Assembly (NCBI RefSeq): GCF_021648885.1
Contig: NZ_JAKJHZ010000006.1
Span: forward strand, 237,188 to 301,187
DNA: 64,000 bases
Reading direction: 5' to 3'
Source: Nocardioides potassii
GTDB lineage: Bacteria; Actinomycetota; Actinomycetes; Propionibacteriales; Nocardioidaceae
Each line of letters opens with the position of its first letter. Within the stretch, counting starts at the first letter, position 1. The translations under genes and the position numbers were made by a program. Below the pieces are notes generated by a model, which saw only the letters and a program-made list of their open reading frames with translations, had not been told where the DNA came from and ran no database searches. This document shows, piece by piece, positions 53,144 through 62,725 of the stretch.

Positions 53144-54526
53144 TCAGCCCGCCACCGCGGACACGATGCCCGCGGCCAGGACCATCAGGGGCAGGAGTGC
53201 CAGCAGCGTGATCGTCTCGACGACGTCGCCCAGCCGGCCGCGTCGCACCGAGGCCGACGCGGGGACGAGCGTGAGGGCGAGCAGCACGGCACCGACGCCG
53301 GCGAGGCCGATCGCGGCACCCGCGCGCCAGCCGTCGTGGATGAGCAGCATCGAGACGGCGACCGAGACCAGGCCGAGGATCCCGGAGGTGAGGCCCGCCA
53401 GCACCTCCGACCCGGTGCGGTACTGACGGGTGCGGAACATGACGGCCAGGCAGCACACCGCGGCCAGCACGGTGCCCGAGACGCCGCGATCGACGGCGAA
53501 CGGGGCGAAGAGGACGAGCAGCGTGCCGACGGTCGCGGAGACGGCGAGCAGGATCTCGTGGCCCACGCGCGCGTCGTCGGCGACCTCGTCCGGGTCGATC
53601 TCCTCGGGGTCGGCGGTGATGTCGTGCAGGGAGTAGAGCTGGTCGACCCGGGTTCCGGTGACACCGAGGGCGAGCCACGGCAGGACGCTGCCGGCGAGGA
53701 CGACCAGGGTCATCAGCACGGTGAAGACCGGGCCGGGCTCGAGCGAGGCGACCCGGATGAGCACGGAGCAGGTGAGCAGCACGGCGCCGACGACGATCGC
53801 GGGGATCACCAGCGGGCGGCCGTCCTGGAGGCCGACGACGGCGACCAGTCCGACGGCGAGGATGCCCAGCCCGGCGACGAGCAGCGGGTCGGTGAAGAAG
53901 GCGTCGTCCAGAGGCCAGCTCCACGCCGGGAGGTCGCCAGGCGCCAGCAGCAGCCCGGCGACGCCGGCGTAGAGGGCGGCGAGCAGGGAGACGGCGACCG
54001 CGGCCTCGGGCTCGTGCTGGGCGCGGGCCAGGACGACGCCGCCGACCACCAGGAGTGCGGAGATGACCGCGGCGGCGACCCCGCCGAGCAGGCTCTCGCC
54101 CTGGAGGAGCAGCGCCAGCGCGCCGAGGCCGAGCAGCACGCTGCCCGCCCCAAGCGCCGTACGGCGTCCAGCGGCGGGCTCCCACGGCTTGAGCTCGTTC
54201 TCCACGACGTCGGCCATCGCCTCGACCACGTCGTCGTACACGCGGGGGGCCTTGTCGTCGACGCCGGCGGTGACCGTCAGGAGGCCGCCGTCCTCGATGC
54301 CCTGCATGGTCAGGCCGGCGTCGTCGGCGAGGATGCGGCCCTCCTGCGTCACCAGGCGGTAGCCGCCGTAGACGGTGGAGGCGTCGAGCAGGCCGACCGA
54401 GCGCGCCAGCTCGGGCACGAGCTCGGCGACCGGGATCGAGCCCGGCAGCACCAGGTCGACGCGGCGCGAACCCGAGGCGATGGTGACCCGGACCAGGCCC
54501 GAGGCGACCGAGGACCCCTGACTCAT
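53144..54526 (-). CDS. eccD: Type VII secretion integral membrane protein EccD
   Basis: 460 aa. N-terminal ubiquitin-like YukD domain (about residues 10-90: VRVTIASGSRRVDLVLPG, VAELVPELARSVGL, YRLVTQEGRILADD) and eleven transmembrane helices, the standard EccD plan. Forms the membrane vestibule of the ESX complex, two copies per unit in mycobacteria. Preceded by a strong hairpin that separates it from the WXG100 genes. Confidence 0.92.
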   Translation of the reverse strand: MSQGSSVASGLVRVTIASGSRRVDLVLPGSIPVAELVPELARSVGLLDASTVYGGYRLVTQEGRILADDAGLTMQGIEDGGLLTVTAGVDDKAPRVYDDVVEAMADVVENELKPWEPAAGRRTALGAGSVLLGLGALALLLQGESLLGGVAAAVISALLVVGGVVLARAQHEPEAAVAVSLLAALYAGVAGLLLAPGDLPAWSWPLDDAFFTDPLLVAGLGILAVGLVAVVGLQDGRPLVIPAIVVGAVLLTCSVLIRVASLEPGPVFTVLMTLVVLAGSVLPWLALGVTGTRVDQLYSLHDITADPEEIDPDEVADDARVGHEILLAVSATVGTLLVLFAPFAVDRGVSGTVLAAVCCLAVMFRTRQYRTGSEVLAGLTSGILGLVSVAVSMLLIHDGWRAGAAIGLAGVGAVLLALTLVPASASVRRGRLGDVVETITLLALLPLMVLAAGIVSAVAG

Positions 54527-54615
54527 ATGGCGCTTCCCCCTGGTGAGCGTGTCCCGGCCACGAGGCCGGGGTTCTGAACCGGGAGCAGCCTAGGCGACTG
54601 GCCGGACGAAATGGC

Positions 54616-54653
54616 CCGAGGCCGGTCATCCCCGGAGGGACGACCGGCCTCGG
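54616..54653 (-). terminator. Hairpin between WXG100 genes and eccD
   Basis: Perfect 12-base stem CCGAGGCCGGTC/GACCGGCCTCGG with a 14-base loop, 15 bases after the WXG100 stop. No U-tract. Could terminate part of the transcripts so that WXG100 proteins are made in excess, or protect their mRNA 3' end. Confidence 0.65.
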
Positions 54654-54668
54654 ACGAGCGGTGTGCGC

Positions 54669-54962
54669 TCAGAAGCGGTTCGCGCCGCGCGCGTCGGCCG
54701 CCTTGTACTCGGCGTTGGAGGAGTCCACGCCCTGGCTGGCCTGCTGCAGCAGGAGGGTCATCTCCTGCATGGCCTGGTCCCACTTGGCCTTGGCCTGGTC
54801 GTAGGCCATCTTGGCGTTACCGTTCCAGTCCGACTTCAGCGGGTTGAGCTCGCTCTCGAGCTGGTCGAGGCGGGCCTCGATGTCCTTGGCCGCCTTCATC
54901 ACGTCGGCCGCACCGGCGTCGAGGTGGCCGTGCTGAACCTTGATTCCGTCGAAGCTCATCAT
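54669..54962 (-). CDS. WXG100-family secreted protein (Esx), second of pair
   Basis: 97 aa. Helix-turn-helix hairpin with WNG as the WXG motif (LKSDWNGNAKMAYDQAKAKW) and a C-terminal segment AEYKAADARGANRF. The C-terminal YxxxD/E secretion motif is not clear. AGGAG precedes ATGATG, so the true start may be the second ATG. Forms, by family rule, a dimer with the adjacent WXG100 protein, exported by the EccC machine. Confidence 0.9.
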   Translation of the reverse strand: MMSFDGIKVQHGHLDAGAADVMKAAKDIEARLDQLESELNPLKSDWNGNAKMAYDQAKAKWDQAMQEMTLLLQQASQGVDSSNAEYKAADARGANRF

Positions 54963-54992
54963 CGATCTCCTAAGTCTGTGTCGGGCCCGGCG

Positions 54993-55304
54993 TCAGCCGA
55001 GGCGGCCCTGGAGGTTGGCGTGGGTGGCGGACTGCGACTCGTCGGTCGCGACGTTGTCGCGCTCGGTCTCCTTCATCGAGGCGGAGAGCTGGTCCAGCGC
55101 CTTGAGGATGGTCTCCTGCTTCTGGTCCCACGCGATCATCAGGTTGTTGAACGCGGTCGCACCCTGGCCACCCCATCCAGCCATCATGGTCTGGATGTTG
55201 CCGGACAGGACGCCGCACTTGTTCTTGACGTCACCGCGGGCCTGGTCGACGAAGTCAGCGCCCTTGGAGAGGGCCTTCTCTGTCTGGCCGTACATGTCGC
55301 TCAT
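54993..55304 (-). CDS. WXG100-family secreted protein (Esx), first of pair
   Basis: 103 aa starting MSDMYGQTEKALSKGADFVDQARGDV. The WXG motif is WGG in MMAGWGGQGATAFNNLM, and the second helix runs WDQKQETILKALDQLSASMKETERDN. Lone Cys at KNKCGVLSG is unusual for Esx proteins. ATG with AAGGA upstream was chosen; in-frame upstream residues overlap the leader. 30 bases separate it from the second WXG100 gene. Confidence 0.9.
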   Translation of the reverse strand: MSDMYGQTEKALSKGADFVDQARGDVKNKCGVLSGNIQTMMAGWGGQGATAFNNLMIAWDQKQETILKALDQLSASMKETERDNVATDESQSATHANLQGRLG

Positions 55305-55432
55305 GGAAGTTTCCTTCTCCCCCGGGCGGTGTGACCGGCCGAGTGTCGTGTGTGGAAGTGATCTGCTGCTCAGGGAGACGTCCCGACCCCCCGCGCTGAC
55401 GTGCATCTACCCGAGCGAAAACGGCCTAAACA

Positions 55433-56818
55433 TCAGGACGTGATTTCCCACAGGCGGCGGAAGATCCCGGCCGCGACGACGGCCGCGGCGAAGGCGAAGC
55501 TGCCGCACAGCGACTCCGCGACCTCGGCCCGGCGCGACCACCAGACCGAGCGCCAGCCGCGTCCAGTGGCGATGGCCGCGGCGACCGCGATCGCACCGAG
55601 GCCGACGACGACGTAGAAGAACGAGTCGAGGTAGCCGGCGCCGGGACCGGCCACGAGGTGCTCCGCCAGTGCGGCCAGCGCGCCGAGCCCGGCCAGCCGG
55701 AGGAAGGCCCGGGCGGCGGCGTGCCGGTAGGACCGCGCGGCGAGCAGCAGCGACAGGCCGGCGAAGAGCACGAGGCAGCGGGCGCCGATGCGGTCGAGGT
55801 CGATGGTGGCGCTGTGCAGCAGGAGCGGGCTCGCGGTCAGGGTGACGACCATGATCGCCACGCTCGCGCCCGTGACGACGCGCGAGGCGCGGCGCACCAG
55901 GCGTTCCATCGCCTCCGCGCTGACGACGATGCGACCGCGCCGGCCCCTGCGCTGGCTGTCGCGGGCCGACCACGCGGTGACGGCCAGCCGGTCGAGGTCG
56001 AGCAGCGCCTCGTCGGGAACATCGATCGCCAGCGACGGCGCGAAGCGCGCGGCCATCATCGCGAGGAAGAGCAGGAGGGTCCAGGCGACCCGGGCGTCCC
56101 AGCCGAGCATGGTGGTGACGGTGCAGCACGCGAAGACCGTCAGCCCGCTGACGATCCACACCACGCTGGTCTCGTCGCCCTCCGCGGCGAGCGCGCGGCC
56201 GATGCCCGCGACGACGGCGGCCGCGATCCCGGAGGCGCCGAGGATCGCGGGCAGCAGGTGGATGCCGGGCTCGTAGAGGGCCGCGAAGGCGGCCGCTGCG
56301 GCGAAGGCAGGGGCCGCGGCCGCACGCTGACGCCGGTGCCGGCCGACCGGCAGCACCCCGACCAGTGCGCACGCGAGCAGGATCCCGACCGTCACGGTGC
56401 GGAAGGTCTCCTCCCCCGCGCGTCCGGCGTACCACGCAGCGAGCACGGCGGCCGCCGAGGCGACCGACGCGATCATCGAGGCCAGCGCCGGACTCTCGGG
56501 GGCGTTCTTCGCGGCGTCGAGCAGGGTGGTCCTGCGCGGGCGGTGCACGCCGGCGGTGGCGACGAGCACGTCACCGGGCTGTACGCCGGCCTCGCCGAGG
56601 GAGACGGCGGCGTTGAGCCGTTCGCCCAGCGCGGTCTGCAGGAGCGGGACGCCGGGCACGGAGCCGTCGCCCGCCTCAGCAGCCTGCTTGGCGTACTCCC
56701 GTGCGACGTCGACGGGCGTGGCGCCGGCCGGGACGACCAGGTCGAGCACGCCGGCCGGGCCGTGGATGCTGAGGGCGATGGTCGCGTCGGCTGAGCCGGG
56801 CACGACGACGTCCGACAC
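55433..56818 (-). CDS. Second EccD-like membrane protein
   Basis: 461 aa. The first ~85 residues form a ubiquitin-like domain (TIALSIHGPAGVLDLVVPAG, VDVAREYAKQAAEAG, LGERLNAAVSLGEAGVQPGDVLVAT) and are followed by ten or eleven membrane helices with a cytoplasmic Arg-rich middle loop (RRGRRGRIVVSAEAMERLVRRASR). Same plan as EccD but very different sequence. GTG start behind AAGGGGGAGA. It may form a heterodimer with EccD or take the place of EccE, which is missing; both are inference. Confidence 0.75.
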   Translation of the reverse strand: MSDVVVPGSADATIALSIHGPAGVLDLVVPAGATPVDVAREYAKQAAEAGDGSVPGVPLLQTALGERLNAAVSLGEAGVQPGDVLVATAGVHRPRRTTLLDAAKNAPESPALASMIASVASAAAVLAAWYAGRAGEETFRTVTVGILLACALVGVLPVGRHRRQRAAAAPAFAAAAAFAALYEPGIHLLPAILGASGIAAAVVAGIGRALAAEGDETSVVWIVSGLTVFACCTVTTMLGWDARVAWTLLLFLAMMAARFAPSLAIDVPDEALLDLDRLAVTAWSARDSQRRGRRGRIVVSAEAMERLVRRASRVVTGASVAIMVVTLTASPLLLHSATIDLDRIGARCLVLFAGLSLLLAARSYRHAAARAFLRLAGLGALAALAEHLVAGPGAGYLDSFFYVVVGLGAIAVAAAIATGRGWRSVWWSRRAEVAESLCGSFAFAAAVVAAGIFRRLWEITS

Positions 56819-56845
56819 GTCTCCCCCTTCGCGTGGATCGAGCAC

Positions 56846-56860
56846 CTCTCCGCCGGAGAG
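56846..56860. promoter_or_regulatory. Palindrome in the divergent T7SS promoter
   Basis: CTCTCC-GCC-GGAGAG lies in the 115-base gap between the EccD-like gene (minus) and eccC (plus). Beside it AGAGTA (56858-56863) reads TACTCT on the minus strand, a -10 candidate; TATCAT (56892-56897) is one on the plus strand. A repressor here could control both directions. Confidence 0.4.
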
Positions 56861-56933
56861 TAGTCGCACCCGCGGCGACGGAGGGAGCACCTATCATCGT
56901 CGCGACTTCATCGGGTGAGCCAACGGGGGACGC

Positions 56934-59900
56934 GTGAGCACCACACTGCGAGGCGGACAACGGCTCGACGAGCCGGAGATGCCGGGTGGCCAGATCGTCC
57001 TGCAGCCGCCGCCCGAGCTCCAGGAGGGCGAGGGCGCCAGCGGCGTGCTGATGAACGCCATCCCGATGCTCGGCAGCCTCGGCTCGATCGTCCTCGTCGC
57101 GACGATGGGCGGCGGCGCCAACCGGGGTCGCAGCTTCCTCGCGGCCGGCATGTTCCTCTTCGCCACGCTCGGCTTCATCGTCGTCCAGATCGACCGGCAG
57201 CGGAAGCAGCGCGCGCAGCAGGTCACCGGCTCGCGCACGGAGTACCTGCGCTACCTCAGCAACATCCGCAAGGTCGCGCGCGAGGCCGCCGACCAGCAGC
57301 GCCGCGCGCTCAACTGGCACCACCCCGAGCCGTCCGCGCTGCCGTCCCTGGCCGAGGACCGCACGCGGCTGTGGGAGCACTCGAGCACGGACGACAACTT
57401 CCTGCACGTGCGCTACGGCCTGTGCTCGCAGCCGTTGTCGCTCGAGCTGGTCCCGCCGGAGAGCGCGCCGGTCGACCAGGTGGACCCGGCCGCCGCGTCG
57501 GCCCTCCACCGGCTGCTCGTCGTGCACCGGCTGCAGCCCAACCTGCCGGCGTCGATCGACCTGCGCGCCTTCGACCGCATCGAGCTGTGCGGCGAGGCCG
57601 ACGAGGCCCGCTCGACCGCCCGGGCGATGATCTGCTCGGCGACCGCCTTCCAGAACCCCGACCAGCTGATCGTCGCGGTGCTGAGCTCGGAGGCCAACCT
57701 CACCCACTGGGACTGGGTGAAGTGGCTCCCGCACGCGCAGAGCACCCGCGAGGCCGACGCGGTCGGCCCGATGCGACTCGTCTCCACCTCGCTCGACGAC
57801 CTCGGCAACCTGCTCCCGCCCGACCTCAGCGACCGCCCGCGGTTCGGCGCGGACGAGCGCGCGGCGACCCCGCACATCCTGCTCGTCATCGACGGCGGCC
57901 ACCTGCCGCCCGGCAACCACATCGTGCCGCCGGACGGCCTGCACGGCGTGACCCTGCTCGACCTGCCGGCGCGGTGGGACGAGCTCGAGGACTCGACGCG
58001 GCTGCGGCTGGAGTTCGCCGGCGGTCCCGACGAGCTCGGCAAGCGGCCGGTCCGCGCGGTCCGGCTGCGCTCCGAGCCCGTCAAGGCGCTCGCCGACCAG
58101 TGCGACCTCGCGACGGCCGAGGCGTTCGCCCGGCGCATCGCGCCGCTCAAGACCGCCAGCGCCGAGTCGTCCTCGGCCGGCGGCGCGGTGGACATCACCT
58201 CGACGACGCCCGACCACATGGACCTGCTGGGCCTGGGCGACATCTTCACCTACGACCCCGCCACCGCCTGGCGACCGCGCCCCGTCCGCGACCGGCTGCG
58301 GGTGCCGATCGGCATCGGCGACTCCGGCGGCCTGATCCACCTCGACATCAAGGAGTCCGCCCAGCAGGGCATGGGCCCGCACGGCCTGGTGATCGGTGCG
58401 ACGGGCTCCGGCAAGTCGGAGTTCCTCCGCACCCTCGTGCTCGGGCTGGTGATGACGCACTCGTCGGAGCAGCTCAACCTCGTGCTGGTCGACTTCAAGG
58501 GTGGTGCGACGTTCGCCGGCATGGCCGACATGCCGCACGTCTCGGCCGTCATCACCAACCTCGCCAACGAGCTCACCCTCGTCGACCGCATGCAGGACGC
58601 CCTGTCCGGGGAGATGACGCGTCGGCAGGAGCTGCTGCGCGACGCCGGCAACTACGCCTCGGTCCGCGACTACGAGAAGGCGCGCGCCAACGGCGAGCCG
58701 CTCGAGCCGATGCCGTCACTCTTCATCGTCGTCGACGAGTTCTCCGAGATGCTCTCGGCCAAGCCGGAGTTCATCGACCTGTTCGTCGCCATCGGCCGCC
58801 TCGGCCGCTCGCTCGGCCTGCACCTGCTGCTCGCCTCGCAGCGGCTCGAGGAGGGCCGGCTCCGCGGGCTCGAGTCCCACCTCTCCTACCGCGTCGGTCT
58901 CCGCACCTTCTCGGCCGGCGAGTCCCGGGCGGTCCTCGGCGTGCCGGACGCCTACGAGCTCCCCGCCGTCCCCGGCCTCGGCTACCTCAAGCCCGACCAG
59001 TCCACGCTGCTGCGGTTCAAGGCGGCGTACGTCTCGGGGCCGCCGTCGAGCCGCACCCGGGTCGCGCGCGACGAGGGCGGCGGCATCCGCGGCATCCTGC
59101 CGTTCACGATCTCCGAGGTGCAGGCGCTGGAGCCGACCCACGACGAGGCCGCTGATGTCGTCGCGCCGCAGCCCCAGCAACAGGGCGAGCAGCCGTCGCT
59201 GCTCGACGTCGCCGTGCAGCGGATGATCGGCAAGGGCCCCGCGGCGCACCAGGTCTGGCTGCCGCCCCTCGACGTGCCCGACACCCTCGACGACCTGATG
59301 CCCGACCTCGCCCCGCACCCCGAGCTCGGCCTGACCTCGCAGCAGTGGCGCTCGATCCCGGGCCTCGTGATCCCGCTCGGCACGGTCGACCGGCCGCGCG
59401 AGCAGCGCCGCGACACGATGACGCTCAACCTCACCGGCGCCGCCGGCCACGTCGCCGTCGTCGGCGGCCCGCGCTCGGGCAAGAGCACGCTGCTGCGCAG
59501 CATCGTGACCAGCATGGCGCTGGTGACGACGCCGCTCGAGTCGCAGTTCTTCGTGCTCGACTTCGGCGGTGGCGCGTTCGCGCCGCTGACCCGGCTGCCG
59601 CACGTCTCCGGTGTCGCGACGCGCTCCGAGCCCGACGTCGTACGCCGCGTCATGGCGGAGGTCGAGGGCATCGTCGACCGCCGCGAGGCCTACTTCCGCG
59701 AGAACGGCATCGACTCGATCGAGACCTATCGCGCCCGTCGAGCGCAGGGTCGCGCCGACGACGGCTGGGGCGACGTGTTCCTCGTGATCGACGGCTGGAG
59801 CACGCTGCGCGCCGAGTTCGACGACCTCGAGATGGAGATCCAGCAGCTGGCCGCGCGCGGCCTCACGTTCGGCCTGCACATCGTGACCGCGTCGACCCGC

Positions 59901-60938
59901 TGGGCCGACTTCCGCGCGGCGATGCGCGACGTCTTCGGCTCCAAGCTCGAGCTGCGCCTCGGCGACCCGCTCGACTCCGAGGTCGACCGCAAGGTCGCCG
60001 CGCTGGTGCCGGTCGGCCGTCCCGGTCGCGGCCTCGTGCCGTCCAAGCTGCACTTCCTCGGCGCCCTGCCCCGCATCGACGGCGACGGCAGCGCCGAGAC
60101 GCTCGGCGACGGCGTCGACGACCTCATCGACAAGATGGTCGCCGCCTGGCGCGGCCCCGAGGGGCCCAAGCTCCGCCTCCTGCCGGAGATGGTCACGCTC
60201 GCCGCCATCCGCGAGGACGCCGTACGACGTCAGGTGCCGGAGCGCCAGATCCTGCTCGGCATCAACGAGAAGGAGCTCGCGCCGATCGGGCTCGACGTCG
60301 ACGCCGAGCCGCACATGCTGATCTTCGGCGACGGGCAGTCGGGCAAGAGCGCGCTGCTGCGGGCCTACGTCCACGAGGTGATGCGCACGCGCACCGCCAA
60401 GGAGGCGCAGATCGTCCTGGTCGACTACCGCCGCTCGCTGCTCGGCGAGGTCCCCGACGAGTACCTCCTCAACTACCTGACGTCCGCCACGCAGGCGACG
60501 CCGACGCTCAAGGACATCGCCACCTACCTCGAGGGCCGGATCCCCGGACCCGACGTGACGCCCGAGCAGCTGCGCAGCCGCTCCTGGTGGACCGGCGCCG
60601 AGGTCTTCGTCGTGGTCGACGACTACGACCTGGTCGCGACCGCGCAGTCCTCACCGGTCTCCTCGCTCCAGCCGCTGATGGCGCAGGCACGCGACGTCGG
60701 CCTGCACATCGTGGTGGCCCGCCGCACCGGCGGCGCGAGCCGCGCGCTCTACGAGCCGGTGATCCAGTCCCTGCGCGACCTCGCGATGCCCGGCGTGATG
60801 CTGTCGGGCCCGCGCGACGAGGGCATCCTCATCGGCAACCTGCGCCCCCAGCCCGCACCCGAGGGCCGCGCCCGCGTCGTCACCCGCGACGGCGGCACCC
60901 AGACCGCCCAACTGGCCTGGCTCGACCCGACGATGTGA
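56934..60938 (+). CDS. eccC: Type VII secretion FtsK/SpoIIIE ATPase EccC
   Basis: 1334 aa, single-polypeptide EccC. Two membrane helices near residues 38-60 and 68-86. Three P-loop domains: Walker A at about 488 (GATGSGKSE), 844 (GGPRSGKST) and 1132 (GDGQSGKSA). Only domain 1 has a full Walker B (LFIVVDEFSEM); domain 2 has VIDGWS and domain 3 VVVDDYD, lacking the catalytic Glu in the usual place. This fits the known model of one active and two regulatory modules. GTG start with GGGGGA seven bases upstream. Transcribed away from the rest of the locus. Confidence 0.95.
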   Translation: MSTTLRGGQRLDEPEMPGGQIVLQPPPELQEGEGASGVLMNAIPMLGSLGSIVLVATMGGGANRGRSFLAAGMFLFATLGFIVVQIDRQRKQRAQQVTGSRTEYLRYLSNIRKVAREAADQQRRALNWHHPEPSALPSLAEDRTRLWEHSSTDDNFLHVRYGLCSQPLSLELVPPESAPVDQVDPAAASALHRLLVVHRLQPNLPASIDLRAFDRIELCGEADEARSTARAMICSATAFQNPDQLIVAVLSSEANLTHWDWVKWLPHAQSTREADAVGPMRLVSTSLDDLGNLLPPDLSDRPRFGADERAATPHILLVIDGGHLPPGNHIVPPDGLHGVTLLDLPARWDELEDSTRLRLEFAGGPDELGKRPVRAVRLRSEPVKALADQCDLATAEAFARRIAPLKTASAESSSAGGAVDITSTTPDHMDLLGLGDIFTYDPATAWRPRPVRDRLRVPIGIGDSGGLIHLDIKESAQQGMGPHGLVIGATGSGKSEFLRTLVLGLVMTHSSEQLNLVLVDFKGGATFAGMADMPHVSAVITNLANELTLVDRMQDALSGEMTRRQELLRDAGNYASVRDYEKARANGEPLEPMPSLFIVVDEFSEMLSAKPEFIDLFVAIGRLGRSLGLHLLLASQRLEEGRLRGLESHLSYRVGLRTFSAGESRAVLGVPDAYELPAVPGLGYLKPDQSTLLRFKAAYVSGPPSSRTRVARDEGGGIRGILPFTISEVQALEPTHDEAADVVAPQPQQQGEQPSLLDVAVQRMIGKGPAAHQVWLPPLDVPDTLDDLMPDLAPHPELGLTSQQWRSIPGLVIPLGTVDRPREQRRDTMTLNLTGAAGHVAVVGGPRSGKSTLLRSIVTSMALVTTPLESQFFVLDFGGGAFAPLTRLPHVSGVATRSEPDVVRRVMAEVEGIVDRREAYFRENGIDSIETYRARRAQGRADDGWGDVFLVIDGWSTLRAEFDDLEMEIQQLAARGLTFGLHIVTASTRWADFRAAMRDVFGSKLELRLGDPLDSEVDRKVAALVPVGRPGRGLVPSKLHFLGALPRIDGDGSAETLGDGVDDLIDKMVAAWRGPEGPKLRLLPEMVTLAAIREDAVRRQVPERQILLGINEKELAPIGLDVDAEPHMLIFGDGQSGKSALLRAYVHEVMRTRTAKEAQIVLVDYRRSLLGEVPDEYLLNYLTSATQATPTLKDIATYLEGRIPGPDVTPEQLRSRSWWTGAEVFVVVDDYDLVATAQSSPVSSLQPLMAQARDVGLHIVVARRTGGASRALYEPVIQSLRDLAMPGVMLSGPRDEGILIGNLRPQPAPEGRARVVTRDGGTQTAQLAWLDPTM

Positions 60939-60964
60939 TCGGCCCGGGGCAGGCTCCGCGCCCG

Positions 60965-61031
60965 AGTCCTACGGTTGTCAGCCGAGATCTGGGCTGACAA
61001 CCGTAGGAGTCACCGGATGTCCGGTGACTCC
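60965..61031. repeat. Repeat family C, copy 2
   Basis: TCCTACGGTTGTCAGCC pairs exactly with GGCTGACAACCGTAGGA, followed by GGAGTCACCGGA-TG-TCCGGTGACTCC. Same orientation and order as copy 1 (23092-23159). Lies between convergent eccC and the HerA-like gene. Confidence 0.85.
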
Positions 61032-61036
61032 AGAAG

Positions 61037-62656
61037 TCAGCGGCGGCCGCTGTTGAACATGCCGCGCGCGATCTCGCGGGCGGCGGTGCGCATGAAGTCC
61101 TTGAAGGCCGTGGACTTCACGACGCTCTCGACCATCGAGTCCTTCGGCTTCTCCGCCTTCCTCGCCTTCTCGGTGACCCGCTCGTTCTTCTGCTCGCGCG
61201 CCATCTCCTTCACCCGCGCGTCCTCGGCGGCCTTGCGGGCGCCCTCCTCGAGCTTCTTGGCGAGCAGCTCGCGGGCGGACTCGCGGTCGATGCCCTCGGC
61301 GTACTTGGCCGCGAGCGGGGACGCCTTCACGGCGGCCTCCATCGCCGACGTCCCGGCCGCCCCCATCAGCGACTCGGGAGCGCGGAGGCGGGTCCAGGCG
61401 ACGGGGGTCGGGGCGCCGCGCTCGTTCATCACGGTGACCACGGCCTCGCCGATCCCGAGCGAGGTGATGACCTCGCCGAGGTCGTCGTACGCACTGGTGG
61501 GGTAGGTGTTGACGGTCGCCTTGAGCGCCTTGGCGTCGTTGGGGGTGTGCGCGCGGAGCTGGTGCTGCACGCGCGAGCCGAGCTGGGCGAGCACGTCGTC
61601 GGGCACGTCGGTCGGCGACTGGGTCACGAAGAAGACACCCACGCCCTTGGACCGGATCAGCCGCACGGTCTGGGCGATCTGGTCGAGGAACGCGTCCGAG
61701 GCGTCGTTGAAGAGCAGGTGCGCCTCGTCGAAGAAGAAGACCAGCTTGGGCTTGTCGAGGTCGCCCTCCTCCGGCAGGTCGTGGAAGAGGTCGGCCAGCA
61801 GCCACATGAGGAACGTCGAGAAGAGCGCCGGCCGGTCCTGGAGGTTCGGCAGCTCGAGCAGGCTGATCACGCCGCGGCCGTCGTCGGTGAGCCGCAGGAA
61901 GTCCTTGGTCTCGAACTCCGGCTCGCCGAAGAACACGTCCGCCCCCTGCGCCTCGAACGACACCAGCTCGCGCAGGATCACGCCCGCGGTCTGCGGCGAG
62001 AGCCCGCCGATCGTCTTGAGCTCGGCCTTCCCGGCCGCGTCGCCGGTGAGGTACTGCAGCACCGCGCGCAGGTCGGAGAGGTCGAGCAGCGGCAGCCCTT
62101 TCTGGTCGCAGTAGTAGAAGACCAGACCCAGCGAGGACTCCTGCGTCTCGTTGAGACCGAGCACCTTCGCCAGCAGGGTCGGGCCGAACGCGCTCATCGT
62201 CACCCGCACCGGTACGCCGATCCCCTGGCCGCCGATCGCGTAGAACTCCGTCGGGAAGCCGGTCGCCGTCCACGTCTGGCCGACGCTCGCCGTACGGGCG
62301 GTGAGCTTGTCGCTCGGCTCACCCGGAGCGCTCAGCCCGGAGAGGTCGCCCTTGATGTCGGCGGCGAACACCGGTACGCCGTTGGCGCTCAGCTGCTCGG
62401 CGAGCAGCTGGAGCGTCTTGGTCTTGCCGGTGCCGGTCGCGCCGGCGACGAGGCCGTGGCGGTTGAGCATGCCGAGCGGGATCTTGATGTGGACGTCGCT
62501 GAGCTCGTCGGCGTCGAGCATCAGCCCACCCAGCTCGAGGGCAGGTCCCTCGAACCGGTACCCGGGCGCGACCGCCTCGGAGATCGGGTCGGTCGCGGCC
62601 GGGGGCTCGGCCGGCGTCGGCTCTGGCACTGGCGTCGTCCCGGGCGTCTCGCTCAT
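61037..62656 (-). CDS. HerA-like DUF853 ATPase
   Basis: 539 aa. Walker A VAGATGTGKTKTLQLLAEQL near residue 73, Walker B KLVFFFDEAHLLF, then VFFVTQSPTDVPDDVLAQLGSRVQHQLRAHTPNDAKALK, typical of the YjgR/DUF853 family. Related to the archaeal HerA DNA translocase but without its NurA partner here. The C-terminus is a highly charged Lys/Arg/Glu helix. ATG start gives a Pro/Thr-rich leader. Role unknown, possibly DNA repair or a membrane pump. Confidence 0.87.
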   Translation of the reverse strand: MSETPGTTPVPEPTPAEPPAATDPISEAVAPGYRFEGPALELGGLMLDADELSDVHIKIPLGMLNRHGLVAGATGTGKTKTLQLLAEQLSANGVPVFAADIKGDLSGLSAPGEPSDKLTARTASVGQTWTATGFPTEFYAIGGQGIGVPVRVTMSAFGPTLLAKVLGLNETQESSLGLVFYYCDQKGLPLLDLSDLRAVLQYLTGDAAGKAELKTIGGLSPQTAGVILRELVSFEAQGADVFFGEPEFETKDFLRLTDDGRGVISLLELPNLQDRPALFSTFLMWLLADLFHDLPEEGDLDKPKLVFFFDEAHLLFNDASDAFLDQIAQTVRLIRSKGVGVFFVTQSPTDVPDDVLAQLGSRVQHQLRAHTPNDAKALKATVNTYPTSAYDDLGEVITSLGIGEAVVTVMNERGAPTPVAWTRLRAPESLMGAAGTSAMEAAVKASPLAAKYAEGIDRESARELLAKKLEEGARKAAEDARVKEMAREQKNERVTEKARKAEKPKDSMVESVVKSTAFKDFMRTAAREIARGMFNSGRR

Positions 62657-62725
62657 GCCCCGGAGCCTAGCCACGGCGGCAGACGACGACGAGCGGTCAC
62701 GCGGGCCGTCGTTATAGTCACCGGC

